From NCBI RefSeq assembly GCF_003605405.2, contig NZ_QYTW02000002.1, positions 150,555-214,554 of the forward strand: a stretch of DNA of 64,000 bases, read 5' to 3'. The DNA comes from Siminovitchia terrae. Lineage in GTDB: Bacteria; Bacillota; Bacilli; Bacillales; Bacillaceae_C. The notes beneath the pieces are model-generated. The model was not told the origin of the DNA, made no database searches, and saw nothing but the letters and a program-made list of their open reading frames with translations. The position numbers were made by a program, and so were the translations under genes. Within the stretch, counting starts at the first letter, position 1, and every line of letters begins with the position of its first letter. Shown here in pieces: positions 9,230 to 17,459 of the stretch.

Positions 9230-10666
9230 GTGATCAAAACGAATGAGCGCCCTACAAATGTAGACCATTTACTGGAGGACATTGCCGACTATGTACTAGA
9301 TTCGAAGATTACAAGTAACGAAGCTTTCGAGACAGCACGTTATGTACTGCTTGACACATTGGGATGTGGAATACTTGCGTTGCGATATCCAGAATGCACA
9401 AAGCTGTTAGGACCGCTTGTGCCGGGTACGACGGTTCCAAAGGGAAGCCGGGTGCCGGGGACATCATACGTACTTGATCCGGTACGCGGGGCATTTAATA
9501 TTGGATGCATGATTCGCTGGCTCGATTACAATGATACGTGGCTGGCGGCTGAGTGGGGGCATCCTTCAGATAATCTGGGCGGAATACTGGCAGTGGCTGA
9601 CTATGTTAGTCAAGTGCGCCTTGAAGAAGGGAAAGAACCATTGGCCGTTCGGGATGTGCTGGAAATGATGATTAAAGCACATGAAATTCAGGGGGTTCTC
9701 GCATTAGAGAACAGTTTGAACCGGGTTGGACTGGATCATGTGCTTTTTGTTAAAGTTGCCACAACCGCTGTTGTGACAAAGATGCTTGGAGGAGGGCGTG
9801 AAGAGATCATCAATGCGCTTTCCAATGCATGGATTGACAATAGCAGTCTTAGAACGTACCGTCACGCTCCGAATACGGGCTCTCGGAAGTCATGGGCTGC
9901 CGGGGATGCGACAAGCAGAGGCGTTCTTTTGGCAATGATGGCCGTTAAAGGAGAGATGGGCTATCCACAGGCTCTTTCTGCGCCGGGCTGGGGTTTTCAG
10001 GATGTTTTATTTAAAAAACAAGAATTAAAGCTTGCGCGGCCTCTTGATTCCTATGTAATGGAAAACGTATTGTTCAAAGTATCTTACCCGGCAGAATTTC
10101 ACGCACAAACTGCCGCGGAGTGTGCAGTCAAGCTTCATCCACAAATCAAGGATCGGTTGGATGAGATTGATAGGATCACCATTACTACACATGAATCGGC
10201 AATTCGAATCATTGATAAACAAGGGCCGCTCCATAATCCGGCTGACCGCGACCATTGTCTTCAGTATATTACGGCAATTGGTTTGATTAAGGGGGATATA
10301 CGGGCGGAATATTATGAAGAGGAAACGGCGGCGGATGAAAGGATTGACCGTTTACGGGCCAAGATGGAAGTCATAGAAAATAAACAATACAGTATTGATT
10401 ACTTAGATCCGAGCAAGCGCTCAATCGCCAATGCTGTACAGGTCCATTTTATGGATGGAACTTCGACTGAAAATGTTGAATGCGAGTATCCTTTGGGTCA
10501 CCGATTCCGCAGGGAAGAAGCTATTCCGCTCATTAAGAAGAAATTTTCAAATAATCTGAGGGCGCATTTCCCAAATAAGCAATCAGAAAAAATTGAGGAA
10601 GAATGTTTTGATAAAGAAAAGCTTGAGCAAATGCATGTTAAGCAATTTCTGGAATTGTTCTTATAA
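9230..10666 (+). CDS. prpD: MmgE/PrpD family 2-methylcitrate dehydratase
   Basis: 478 aa, the usual length of PrpD. Recognisable blocks are [42 protein letters not shown] (near-universal in the family) and the C-terminal [21 protein letters not shown]. PrpD dehydrates 2-methylcitrate in the propionyl-CoA-degrading methylcitrate cycle. The GTG start has AAAGGAAG upstream. prpB follows after 15 bp, so the two are co-transcribed. A methylcitrate synthase (PrpC) and the next hydratase are not in the window and must be encoded elsewhere. Confidence 0.92.
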   Translation: MIKTNERPTNVDHLLEDIADYVLDSKITSNEAFETARYVLLDTLGCGILALRYPECTKLLGPLVPGTTVPKGSRVPGTSYVLDPVRGAFNIGCMIRWLDYNDTWLAAEWGHPSDNLGGILAVADYVSQVRLEEGKEPLAVRDVLEMMIKAHEIQGVLALENSLNRVGLDHVLFVKVATTAVVTKMLGGGREEIINALSNAWIDNSSLRTYRHAPNTGSRKSWAAGDATSRGVLLAMMAVKGEMGYPQALSAPGWGFQDVLFKKQELKLARPLDSYVMENVLFKVSYPAEFHAQTAAECAVKLHPQIKDRLDEIDRITITTHESAIRIIDKQGPLHNPADRDHCLQYITAIGLIKGDIRAEYYEEETAADERIDRLRAKMEVIENKQYSIDYLDPSKRSIANAVQVHFMDGTSTENVECEYPLGHRFRREEAIPLIKKKFSNNLRAHFPNKQSEKIEEECFDKEKLEQMHVKQFLELFL

Positions 10667-10681
10667 TGGGAGGGCTGATAA

Positions 10682-11593
10682 ATGGCTTGGATCGTTGATC
10701 AACCAATGACGCAAAGCGATCTTGCAGACAAGTTTCGAAAGCTATTAACAACAGCAGATGTGACACAAGTTCCGGGTGCCCATGATGCAATGGCTGCTCT
10801 AACGGCGAAGGAAACAGGATTTTCATCACTTTATTTATCGGGAGCGGCCTACACGGCAAGTCGGGGACTGCCCGATTTGGGAATTGTTACTTCAACAGAA
10901 GTGGCAGATCGAGCGAGGGATCTTGTCCGCGCTACGAATTTGCCGCTGCTTGTAGATATTGATACTGGGTTTGGGGGTGTTTTAAATGCTGCCCGGACCG
11001 CGAGGGAAATGGTAGAAGTCAATGTGGCGGCTGTCCAAATGGAGGATCAGCAGTTGCCCAAGAAATGCGGACATTTAAATGGGAAGCAGCTCGTTTCAAC
11101 GGAAGATATGGTCCAAAAGATTAAGGCTGTGAAAGAGACTGCTCCGTCCCTGGTAATGGTGGCCCGGACAGATGCTCGTGCTGTAGAAGGATTGGATGCA
11201 GCGATAGAACGCGCACTTGCGTATGTTGAAGCAGGAGCGGAAGTAATATTCCCGGAAGCACTTCAATCCAAGGAAGAGTTTCAATTATTCTCTGAAAAAA
11301 TCAAGGTTCCTTTGTTGGCAAACATGACGGAATTCGGAAAAACACCTTACTACACCGCAGAAGAGTTCGCAAGCATGGGTGTGAAGCTAGTAATCTATCC
11401 AGTGACTTCCCTTCGTGTTGCTGCGAAAGCATGTGAAAGAGTGTTCCAGCTTATTAAAGAGCAAGGTACACAAAAGGAAGGGCTATCCTCCATGCAAACG
11501 AGAAAAGAATTATATCAGACCATTTCCTATTATAAATTTGAGGAACTAGATCGTAAGATTGCCAAAACAATTTTAGATGATGGAGATGAATGA
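10682..11593 (+). CDS. prpB: 2-methylisocitrate lyase
   Basis: 303 aa member of the isocitrate lyase/PEP mutase family. Visible are the PGAHDAMAALTAKETGFSSL N-terminal strand, metal-binding VDIDTGFG, the active-site loop KKCGH (in QLPKKCGHLNGK) and VARTDAR. It splits methylisocitrate to pyruvate and succinate, the last step of the methylcitrate cycle, and corresponds to B. subtilis YqiQ/MmgF. The ATG lies right after a GGGAGGG ribosome site. It ends at a terminator shared with the convergent C45 gene. Confidence 0.93.
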   Translation: MAWIVDQPMTQSDLADKFRKLLTTADVTQVPGAHDAMAALTAKETGFSSLYLSGAAYTASRGLPDLGIVTSTEVADRARDLVRATNLPLLVDIDTGFGGVLNAARTAREMVEVNVAAVQMEDQQLPKKCGHLNGKQLVSTEDMVQKIKAVKETAPSLVMVARTDARAVEGLDAAIERALAYVEAGAEVIFPEALQSKEEFQLFSEKIKVPLLANMTEFGKTPYYTAEEFASMGVKLVIYPVTSLRVAAKACERVFQLIKEQGTQKEGLSSMQTRKELYQTISYYKFEELDRKIAKTILDDGDE

Positions 11594-11644
11594 GGCAGTG
11601 GTTCATTATATACTCGCTTTCTTTCTTAGCCCATCATCAGGCTG

Positions 11645-11677
11645 GAGCCCCCTATTCAGTCGGGGGCTCTACCTTTT
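11645..11677. terminator. Bidirectional terminator between prpB and the C45 hydrolase gene
   Basis: GAGCCCCC (11645-11652) pairs with GGGGGCTC (11662-11669), followed by a pyrimidine-rich tail. The 3' arm reaches the stop codon of the converging gene. Confidence 0.7.
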
Positions 11678-12727
11678 AAACCAGTCGGCATTTTCATCCA
11701 TATGTACGAATGGAATATCCGTGTCTACTTCCCCTGTTATGCTTTTTACTATAATGTCCTTCCCTTTCAGCCATTCTCCAAAATCAAACTTCATCGGTTC
11801 CTGATTTCCCCCCAGTGCCATCCATGTTTGCATTTCTTTAGGAAAGTATGCAGAAGTATGGATTGTTCCAGCCCAGCTGCTGTATAAGCCAGAAAAAACA
11901 CCTTTGTCCGTATCGTTGAATAGACGGAAAGCTTCGTATTTATCCGAAACGGGATTCTTTCGAATCGCTTCAAGTCTGCGTTCGGAATCCGCAAGATGAT
12001 GACGATTTTCGTGTTTTAATTCTTCAAAATGATTTGTGCAGGCGTTTGATTGTCTTACGGTGATCTTCCTTGGCGTCGCTTCAACAATATGAGTCTCGCC
12101 GCTTCGGTCATACACAATATAGCTGAACGAATGCCGATGCGGAATTTCTTTTAACAATGAGACAGCTTCCTTCACATTTGCACAAGTCTCCAAAACAAGC
12201 CTTCCGATCATTCCGCAAATGAAGCCATCCTTAGGGCTCTTTCGGTTCATAAAATTGTAGCCCATGGCGAGTCCTTTCTCGTTCAAGCCATCCGAACGAC
12301 CCGTAATTCTTTGGCTAGGCCCCACGGTCGCATAACCATTTTTGACTGGCTGGAAAAATACATATCGTCCTTCATATGTTTTCGGATGATAATCGTAATT
12401 GCGGATGAGATAGCCGTCACCGGTTAAAATGGAGCAACCTGACCGGGGAATTTCTAATCGGTACCCGCCAAATTCAGTTAGTGCGCGTTCCAAAGGCCAT
12501 TTCAGCGCTTCCTGTAACCCAAGAATTTCTTCCCAAACCCCCGGTGCAATCGAGGTAATCGCCTCTTTCACTTCAGCAGCATCGATTTTGAATCGCGGTC
12601 TGCGCACCTTCCATTGATTTTCCCTATTTTTGACAATAAGGGAATTCTTTAAAATCTGTCCCTGCATAAAACCGAAATCATAATGGGAACCGCGGAATTG
12701 AATAATATCACTATAAATATTTTTCAT
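11669..12727 (-). CDS. C45-family (acyl-CoA:6-APA acyltransferase-like) Ntn hydrolase
   Basis: 352 aa. The RGSHYDFGFMQGQIL N-terminal block and SGCSILTGDGYLIRNYDYHP are typical of C45 proteins. The cysteine in SGCS is the autoprocessing nucleophile that becomes the new N-terminus after self-cleavage. Such enzymes hydrolyse or transfer acyl groups on amides such as N-acyl amino acids or peptides; the substrate is unknown. The ATG at 12727 is chosen because GTGAGGA lies just upstream; the GTG 12 bases earlier is inside that ribosome site. A decayed copy of this gene's 5' end and leader lies at 22788-22860. Confidence 0.85.
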   Translation of the reverse strand: MKNIYSDIIQFRGSHYDFGFMQGQILKNSLIVKNRENQWKVRRPRFKIDAAEVKEAITSIAPGVWEEILGLQEALKWPLERALTEFGGYRLEIPRSGCSILTGDGYLIRNYDYHPKTYEGRYVFFQPVKNGYATVGPSQRITGRSDGLNEKGLAMGYNFMNRKSPKDGFICGMIGRLVLETCANVKEAVSLLKEIPHRHSFSYIVYDRSGETHIVEATPRKITVRQSNACTNHFEELKHENRHHLADSERRLEAIRKNPVSDKYEAFRLFNDTDKGVFSGLYSSWAGTIHTSAYFPKEMQTWMALGGNQEPMKFDFGEWLKGKDIIVKSITGEVDTDIPFVHMDENADWFKR

Positions 12728-12870
12728 TATGTTCCTCACTTTCTATTAAGGCTATTTTATGGGAAGAGGGAGGGGAGGGCAACACTTTGGTGCTCTACTA
12801 ATAGAGTAAATGTAAACCCTATAAAGCTCTGTCTTGAGAGAAATATCTTATTAAAATGTGAATCCCTGTT

Positions 12871-13065
12871 TTAACTTCATTCAGCAGAAATCTCCCACTT
12901 TTGTAAGTGGTGAGATGAAAGTATATTGATATTCCATTCAGTGGAGGTTCAAACCTTGGCTGAATAAAGTTAAAGCCTCTGGCGGATGCCATAGATTTTC
13001 AGAGGAGATTTGTCGAGCGGAGCTCGGTAAAATCTGGGCGTAAATACGCCAAGGCGAATTTGATT
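12871..13065 (+). repeat. Structured dispersed repeat, copy A (most diverged)
   Basis: One of seven copies, all on this strand. The 5' TTTAACTTCATTCAGC pairs with the internal GCTGAATAAAGTTAAA and encloses two hairpins; a third stem-loop (TTGTCGAGC/GCTCGGTAA) follows. Compared with other copies the pairs changed to A-T and G-T rather than being lost: the T-arm-like stem GGGG/CCCC became GAGG/CCTT. Confidence 0.85.
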
Positions 13066-13173
13066 AAACTTGTGTTAAATCTAATCATATTCGTTAATAT
13101 ACTCAATTTTTTGTCTGACATAATAAACAGAGTAAACAGAATGTTGACAAAAATGAGGAGGAGATGTAACATT

Positions 13174-13218
13174 ATGTTATTAGAGGTTAAGGTGGAGGCT
13201 GTAATTGGCACATATTAA
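13174..13218 (+). CDS. Possible 14-aa leader peptide overlapping the kinase start
   Basis: The ATG at 13174 has a very strong AGGAGGAG site (13156-13163) and encodes MLLEVKVEAVIGTY. It ends 13 bases inside the kinase gene in another frame. It could set translation of the kinase, whose own TTG start is weaker, or be fortuitous. Confidence 0.35.
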   Translation: MLLEVKVEAVIGTY

Positions 13219-14665
13219 ATCAGCAAGAGAAATTTGTCGCACGCATACACAACTCAGTGAGGAAGATATTGCTGAAATAGAAAAAATAGAAAGTAATCTA
13301 CAGCTAATTGCAGATTTAAATCAAGCAAATATTTTTATAGACTGCCCGACCCAGGAGCTAAAACATGCAATTATTGTTGCAGAAGCGGTCCCATCTAATG
13401 GGAATTCGTTGTACGATCGGCCTGTTACAGGAGAATTTGCCTATGAAGCTTTTGAACCCGCCGTCTTTTTTACCCTTCGAACAGGGAAGCAAATGATTCT
13501 TAACAGAGCACTTACACAAGAAGGTAAAATGGTGAAACAGAGCGTTGTTCCGGTTAATGGGAAAGACGGAAGAGTAATTGGAACATTAATAATGGAAAAA
13601 GATATCACCGAACAGGTTGAAGAAGAAGATAAAATGAAAGCGCTGTCTAAGGCTACAGCTACCCTTAGTGATATCATGATAAGAATGACTCAAAATGATC
13701 CAATTGTTCCTGAGATCATTGAAGAGTCCTTGTTTTATATAGATGAAAATGATGATATCGTTTATGTGAATCCGTCGGCTATGAACCTTATTTATGAAAT
13801 ATATGGGAGTAAATGTAATGTAGGTGAACCGATTACCGAGTATCTGCCTTTTATTGAAGAACTCCTGTCTCTTCCCGAGACGTTATTAATGAGGGAGATT
13901 CAGATAAAAAGCCGTTTTTTTCAATTAAAGAAAATATCCCTAAACCATAACAATAATAAAGCATCCGGAACATTTATTATTTTACAGGATCTTACCGAGC
14001 TTAAAGAGAAAGAACGGCAGCTTATAGTAAAATCTGTGGCAATTCGGGAAATTCACCATAGGGTAAAAAACAATTTGCAAACAGTCGCTAGTCTTTTGCG
14101 TTTACAAATGAGAAATGGAGTTCCGGAAGCAAGTAAGCCGCACTTTCAAAAAAGTCTTAACCGGATATTAAGTATAGCAGCCGTTTATGAATTGATCCTG
14201 TCAGGCTCAAGCGCAGATGATGTAAACGTGTTAAATTTGGTGGAAAAGATTGCTCATATGATAGTGTACAGTGAACCTCAAAAAGATATATCTGTACAGA
14301 TTAATTATGAAAAATCGAATTTACAGCTTTCATCCCATAAAGCCGTTTCAATTGCATTAATTATTAGTGAACTGATACAAAACTGTGTCAAACACGCATT
14401 CAAAGGCAATTCACAAGGAAAAATTATTGTCGATTTCAAAAAAAATAATGACAGAATTGAAATGAAGGTTATAGACAATGGAATTGGATATTCAAAGGAT
14501 ACCGGTGCTTCTTTTGGATTAGATATTGTAAAGATGATGGTCGAATACGATTTGGAGGGCGAATTTTATATTCAACGTATGTACCCTGGAACAGTAGCGA
14601 CGGTTATTTTTCAATCGAAGGAGAACCATCATGCTGAACAAGCGGATTATAGTAGTGGAGGATGA
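13205..14665 (+). CDS. Sensor histidine kinase, HisKA_2 type (PdtaS/EutW-like)
   Basis: 486 aa, no membrane segments, so a cytosolic sensor. Residues about 5-140 match the HK_N/GAF-like sensor domain of EutW and PdtaS. Residues about 165-270 are a PAS domain (SLFYIDENDDIVYVNPSAMN). The HisKA_2 motif EIHHRVKNNLQTVASLL puts the phospho-accepting histidine at 284/285. It is followed by an HATPase_c domain with ELIQNCVKHAF and DNGIGYS. Kinases of this class phosphorylate ANTAR antiterminators; in Enterococcus EutW senses ethanolamine. TTG start with GTGGAGG upstream. The end overlaps the next receiver gene. Confidence 0.88.
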   Translation: MAHIKSAREICRTHTQLSEEDIAEIEKIESNLQLIADLNQANIFIDCPTQELKHAIIVAEAVPSNGNSLYDRPVTGEFAYEAFEPAVFFTLRTGKQMILNRALTQEGKMVKQSVVPVNGKDGRVIGTLIMEKDITEQVEEEDKMKALSKATATLSDIMIRMTQNDPIVPEIIEESLFYIDENDDIVYVNPSAMNLIYEIYGSKCNVGEPITEYLPFIEELLSLPETLLMREIQIKSRFFQLKKISLNHNNNKASGTFIILQDLTELKEKERQLIVKSVAIREIHHRVKNNLQTVASLLRLQMRNGVPEASKPHFQKSLNRILSIAAVYELILSGSSADDVNVLNLVEKIAHMIVYSEPQKDISVQINYEKSNLQLSSHKAVSIALIISELIQNCVKHAFKGNSQGKIIVDFKKNNDRIEMKVIDNGIGYSKDTGASFGLDIVKMMVEYDLEGEFYIQRMYPGTVATVIFQSKENHHAEQADYSSGG

Positions 14666-15002
14666 GTCCATCGTTCGTCTGGATATTGTTGAAATGCTCA
14701 AAGCAGAGGGTTTGAATGTAGTTGCAGCAACAAATAACGGTGAAAAGGCTATAGAGCTTGCAGAAATTTTACAGCCTGATCTCATTATTATGGATATAAA
14801 AATGCCTAAAGTAGACGGGATTAAAGCGAGTGAGATTATATCTGAAAAATTGGATGTTCCCATATTATTATTAACGGCGTATACACAGGATGAAGTTATA
14901 AAGATTAGAAAAATCAATTCTATTTTAGGATATTTGGTGAAACCTGTATCCGAAAACAATTTGATACAAGCAGTAAAAAATATATTATTTCCATCCCAGT
15001 AA
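14631..15002 (+). CDS. Receiver-only response regulator (no ANTAR output)
   Basis: 123 aa containing just one CheY-like receiver: acidic pair VEDES, phospho-acceptor in DLIIMDIKMPK, LTAYT, and the conserved lysine in GYLVKPV. It is closely related to the receiver of the ANTAR regulator at 20415-20996 but stops where the ANTAR domain would begin. No ANTAR remnant is found downstream in any frame. It overlaps the kinase gene by 35 bp with GAAGGAG upstream, so kinase and receiver are made together. It may act as a phosphate sink or competitor for the full-length regulator. Confidence 0.85.
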   Translation: MLNKRIIVVEDESIVRLDIVEMLKAEGLNVVAATNNGEKAIELAEILQPDLIIMDIKMPKVDGIKASEIISEKLDVPILLLTAYTQDEVIKIRKINSILGYLVKPVSENNLIQAVKNILFPSQ

Positions 15003-15050
15003 AAAAGCCGGTAGGAAATGATAGATTTCTATCTCTGATGAATTATCTAT

Positions 15051-15119
15051 AAAAGTTCATAAGTTCAAGCGATGGTGCTTATCCGTATTATCTTTGATAA
15101 AACGGATAGGCACTTTTTT
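15051..15119 (+). promoter_or_regulatory. Candidate ANTAR-controlled attenuator in the eutH leader
   Basis: A block AAAAGTTCATAA (15051-15062), identical to one in the leader of the ANTAR gene, is followed by the small hairpin AAGC-GATGGT-GCTT (15067-15080). This hairpin overlaps the 5' arm of a terminator (GTGCTTATCCGT 15075-15086 / ACGGATAGGCAC 15102-15113, then TTTTTT). The two folds exclude each other, as in ANTAR two-hairpin antitermination. The hexaloop has G at position 4 but G, not A, at position 1. It could also simply end the kinase operon. Confidence 0.5.
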
Positions 15120-15206
15120 GTTTGAATTTTACCGTTACATTAGGGGAAATCTATTAACCTCGGTTGATATAAATTATAAAAATAAATATAAATGGAGGGA
15201 TTCTAA

Positions 15207-16469
15207 TTGGAACTCGTCGGAAATATAGTAGTATATATTATTATGATTTGTGCAGTCATGGGTGCGTTTGCTGCAATGAAAGATGCCCAAAAGGGGCTTG
15301 GCAAGGAGTTTATGGAAGGGATATATACGGTCGGTCCCATTTTTGCCAATTCAGCAGGAATTATGGCCTCCATTCCCTATTTGTCGAAGTTTATAACGAA
15401 TGTCTTTGGTCCCTTTTTTGATAAGCTGGGAGCAGATGCGGCCATTGCTGCTACTTCCATCCTTGCAACGGATATGGGAGGCTATCAGTTGGCTAACGTT
15501 CTGAAATCTTCCTATGAAGGCTGGATCATGGCTATGATCGTTGGCTATATGGCCGGTGCGACTATTGTGTTTTCAATTCCACTCGGTTTACCCATGCTTG
15601 ATAAAAGAGACCATAAATATATGGCGCTTGGCATCATGTCAGGTCTGTTGACCATTCCAATCGGAGCTTTTATCTCCAGTATCATTATTGTACTATCGAA
15701 TGCAAAGATCCGTACAATCATTGATACGAGTGCAGAATCAACTTATGAGTTCACACTAAGTTATTTATCAATCCTGGTTAACTTGTTGCCGCTTTTTATA
15801 TTTGTAGTCATTATTGCATTGGGATTATATTTTTTCTCTGATTTAATGATCAAAGGTTTCATGATATTTGGAAAGCTATTGGACATAAGCATTAAGATCG
15901 TTTTGGTGTTTTCTATTGTTGAAATCTTTACCGGGTTTTTCTCTACTATTTTGGGTTCATGGGGATTCGATCCTATTATGGCCGATGGAAAAGATAATTT
16001 CAGGGCGCTGGAAAATGCAGGGAATATTGCGATTATGCTGGCGGGTGCATTTCCAATGGTATATTTAATCCGTAAATATTTATCAAAGCCTCTTACAGCC
16101 ATGGGCAGAAAAATTGGACTCAGTGAAGCAGGAAGTGCAGGAATGCTTGCCACTGTAGCTAACATACTGGCTATGTTCAAACTTGTACGTGACATGCCGC
16201 CAAAGGACAAAGTGATCAATATATCTTTTGGAGTGTCGGCAGCATTTTTACTGGGTGATCATCTTTCCTATACTGCCAACTTTCAACCGAGTCTGATTCC
16301 TGCAGTATTGATAGGGAAAATTTGTGCAGGAGCTTTAGGAGTTGTATTTGCTTATTGGATTTGTGTTCCTAAGGCTCTTGAATTGGAGAAGATGGACAGA
16401 GAAGCGGGGATCATTGGAAAACAAGAGTATGTTTATGAAGAAGAAAAACAGACGTCAACCATAGCGTAG
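15207..16469 (+). CDS. eutH: Ethanolamine permease-like protein EutH
   Basis: 420 aa polytopic membrane protein with ten or more hydrophobic segments. The family hallmarks are present: KDAQKGLGKEFMEGIYTVGPIFANSAGIMASIPYL, ATDMGGYQLA and FSYTANF-type GDHLSYTANFQPSLI. EutH carries ethanolamine across the membrane. No eut microcompartment or ethanolamine ammonia-lyase genes are nearby, so import must feed another route; the GS-like, ALDH and SDR genes that follow are the obvious one. TTG start with GGAGGG upstream. The leader carries an attenuator. Confidence 0.88.
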   Translation: MELVGNIVVYIIMICAVMGAFAAMKDAQKGLGKEFMEGIYTVGPIFANSAGIMASIPYLSKFITNVFGPFFDKLGADAAIAATSILATDMGGYQLANVLKSSYEGWIMAMIVGYMAGATIVFSIPLGLPMLDKRDHKYMALGIMSGLLTIPIGAFISSIIIVLSNAKIRTIIDTSAESTYEFTLSYLSILVNLLPLFIFVVIIALGLYFFSDLMIKGFMIFGKLLDISIKIVLVFSIVEIFTGFFSTILGSWGFDPIMADGKDNFRALENAGNIAIMLAGAFPMVYLIRKYLSKPLTAMGRKIGLSEAGSAGMLATVANILAMFKLVRDMPPKDKVINISFGVSAAFLLGDHLSYTANFQPSLIPAVLIGKICAGALGVVFAYWICVPKALELEKMDREAGIIGKQEYVYEEEKQTSTIA

Positions 16470-16487
16470 CTTTACTTTAGTACCTGT

Positions 16488-16609
16488 GCCTGGAGGGGGA
16501 TGCCTTCCAGGCTATTGACTGTGCCTAATCTAAGAAAAGATGAGAATTGTTCGATAAACATGCAGGAACGTGATTAAGCCCTTGGAACCTTTGAGTAGGT
16601 TACAAGGGC
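16488..16609 (+). terminator. Hairpins downstream of eutH
   Basis: Two stems, GCCTGGA/TCCAGGC (about 16489-16513) and GCCCTTG/CAAGGGC (about 16578-16609), lie between the convergent eutH and SDR genes. Neither has a proper T tail on the + strand, so termination is only likely, not certain. Confidence 0.4.
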
Positions 16610-16673
16610 CTGCTATAAATCTTTATGAAGGAGACTCCCGATTCAGGGACGAGTGTTGGCTAATCACTGCTTT

Positions 16674-17441
16674 TTAAAAATAATTTGATGTAATACCGCC
16701 GTCAACATTGATTAAGGCGCCGTTCGTCCAGTCGGCTTCGTCGGAAGCGAGGTATAATGCGCAATTGACGATATCCTGTGGCTTTCCGAAGCGTCCCGCC
16801 GGCTGCCGGTCTAGACGAACGCGTTTTGCCTCCTCATCTGTAACAAGCCATTCCATTAATAACGGCGTTTCAATTGGTCCTGGACAAATGGCGTTTGTGC
16901 GTATTCCTTTTGGTCTGAATTGAATGGCAAGTGATTTGGTGAGTGAACATACAGCTCCTTTGGAAGCCGTGTAGGCATCCTGAGGTACTGAACAGCCCAT
17001 AAAAGCGACAAATGAAGCGATATTGATAATAGAGCCCGATTGATTTTTCTCCATTTCAGGGATAACATACTTTGTCATGAAAAAGATGCCTTTCACGTTT
17101 ACATTCATTACTAAGTCCCAAACTTCTTCCGAAGTATCCACTACTGAGTGATCTTCCGCTGGCATTACACCAGCATTATTATATAGAACATCTATTTTTC
17201 CGTATTTTTCGACCACTTCTGAGACGGCGGAAGCAACATTTTGTTCATTTGCAATGTTACACAGGAAAAAAGCTGCTTCTCCACCGTTTTCCTTTATTTC
17301 GTTCACTGTTTCCAACCCCGCTTGCTCATTGAGCTCAAATACTGCAATTTTTCCTCCTTCTTTGGCAAACATTTGGGCAGCAACCTTCCCCATGCCTCCA
17401 CCTGCACCTGTAATAATGCATACTTTATCTTTTAATCTCAT
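16674..17441 (-). CDS. SDR family oxidoreductase, candidate gamma-glutamyl-amino-alcohol dehydrogenase
   Basis: 255 aa classical short-chain dehydrogenase: NAD(P) motif TGAGGGMGKVAA, NNAGVMP, catalytic serine region INIASFVAF and YTASK, C-terminal NVDGGITSNYF. It is the last gene of the operon ANTAR regulator-ALDH-GS-like-SDR, 18 bp after the GS-like gene with a GAGGTGA ribosome site. In the gamma-glutamylation route for ethanolamine an alcohol dehydrogenase must oxidise gamma-glutamylethanolamide before an aldehyde dehydrogenase acts. This SDR is the only candidate in the island, but no substrate can be read from the sequence. Confidence 0.85.
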   Translation of the reverse strand: MRLKDKVCIITGAGGGMGKVAAQMFAKEGGKIAVFELNEQAGLETVNEIKENGGEAAFFLCNIANEQNVASAVSEVVEKYGKIDVLYNNAGVMPAEDHSVVDTSEEVWDLVMNVNVKGIFFMTKYVIPEMEKNQSGSIINIASFVAFMGCSVPQDAYTASKGAVCSLTKSLAIQFRPKGIRTNAICPGPIETPLLMEWLVTDEEAKRVRLDRQPAGRFGKPQDIVNCALYLASDEADWTNGALINVDGGITSNYF

Positions 17442-17459
17442 TTATTTTCACCTCATTAA

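Noticed and set aside
12930-12965. GGGG-TTCAAA-CCCC hairpin in the repeats looks like a tRNA T-arm
   Set aside because: No acceptor stem, anticodon arm or CCA-like end is placed correctly around it, so it is not a tRNA or tmRNA.
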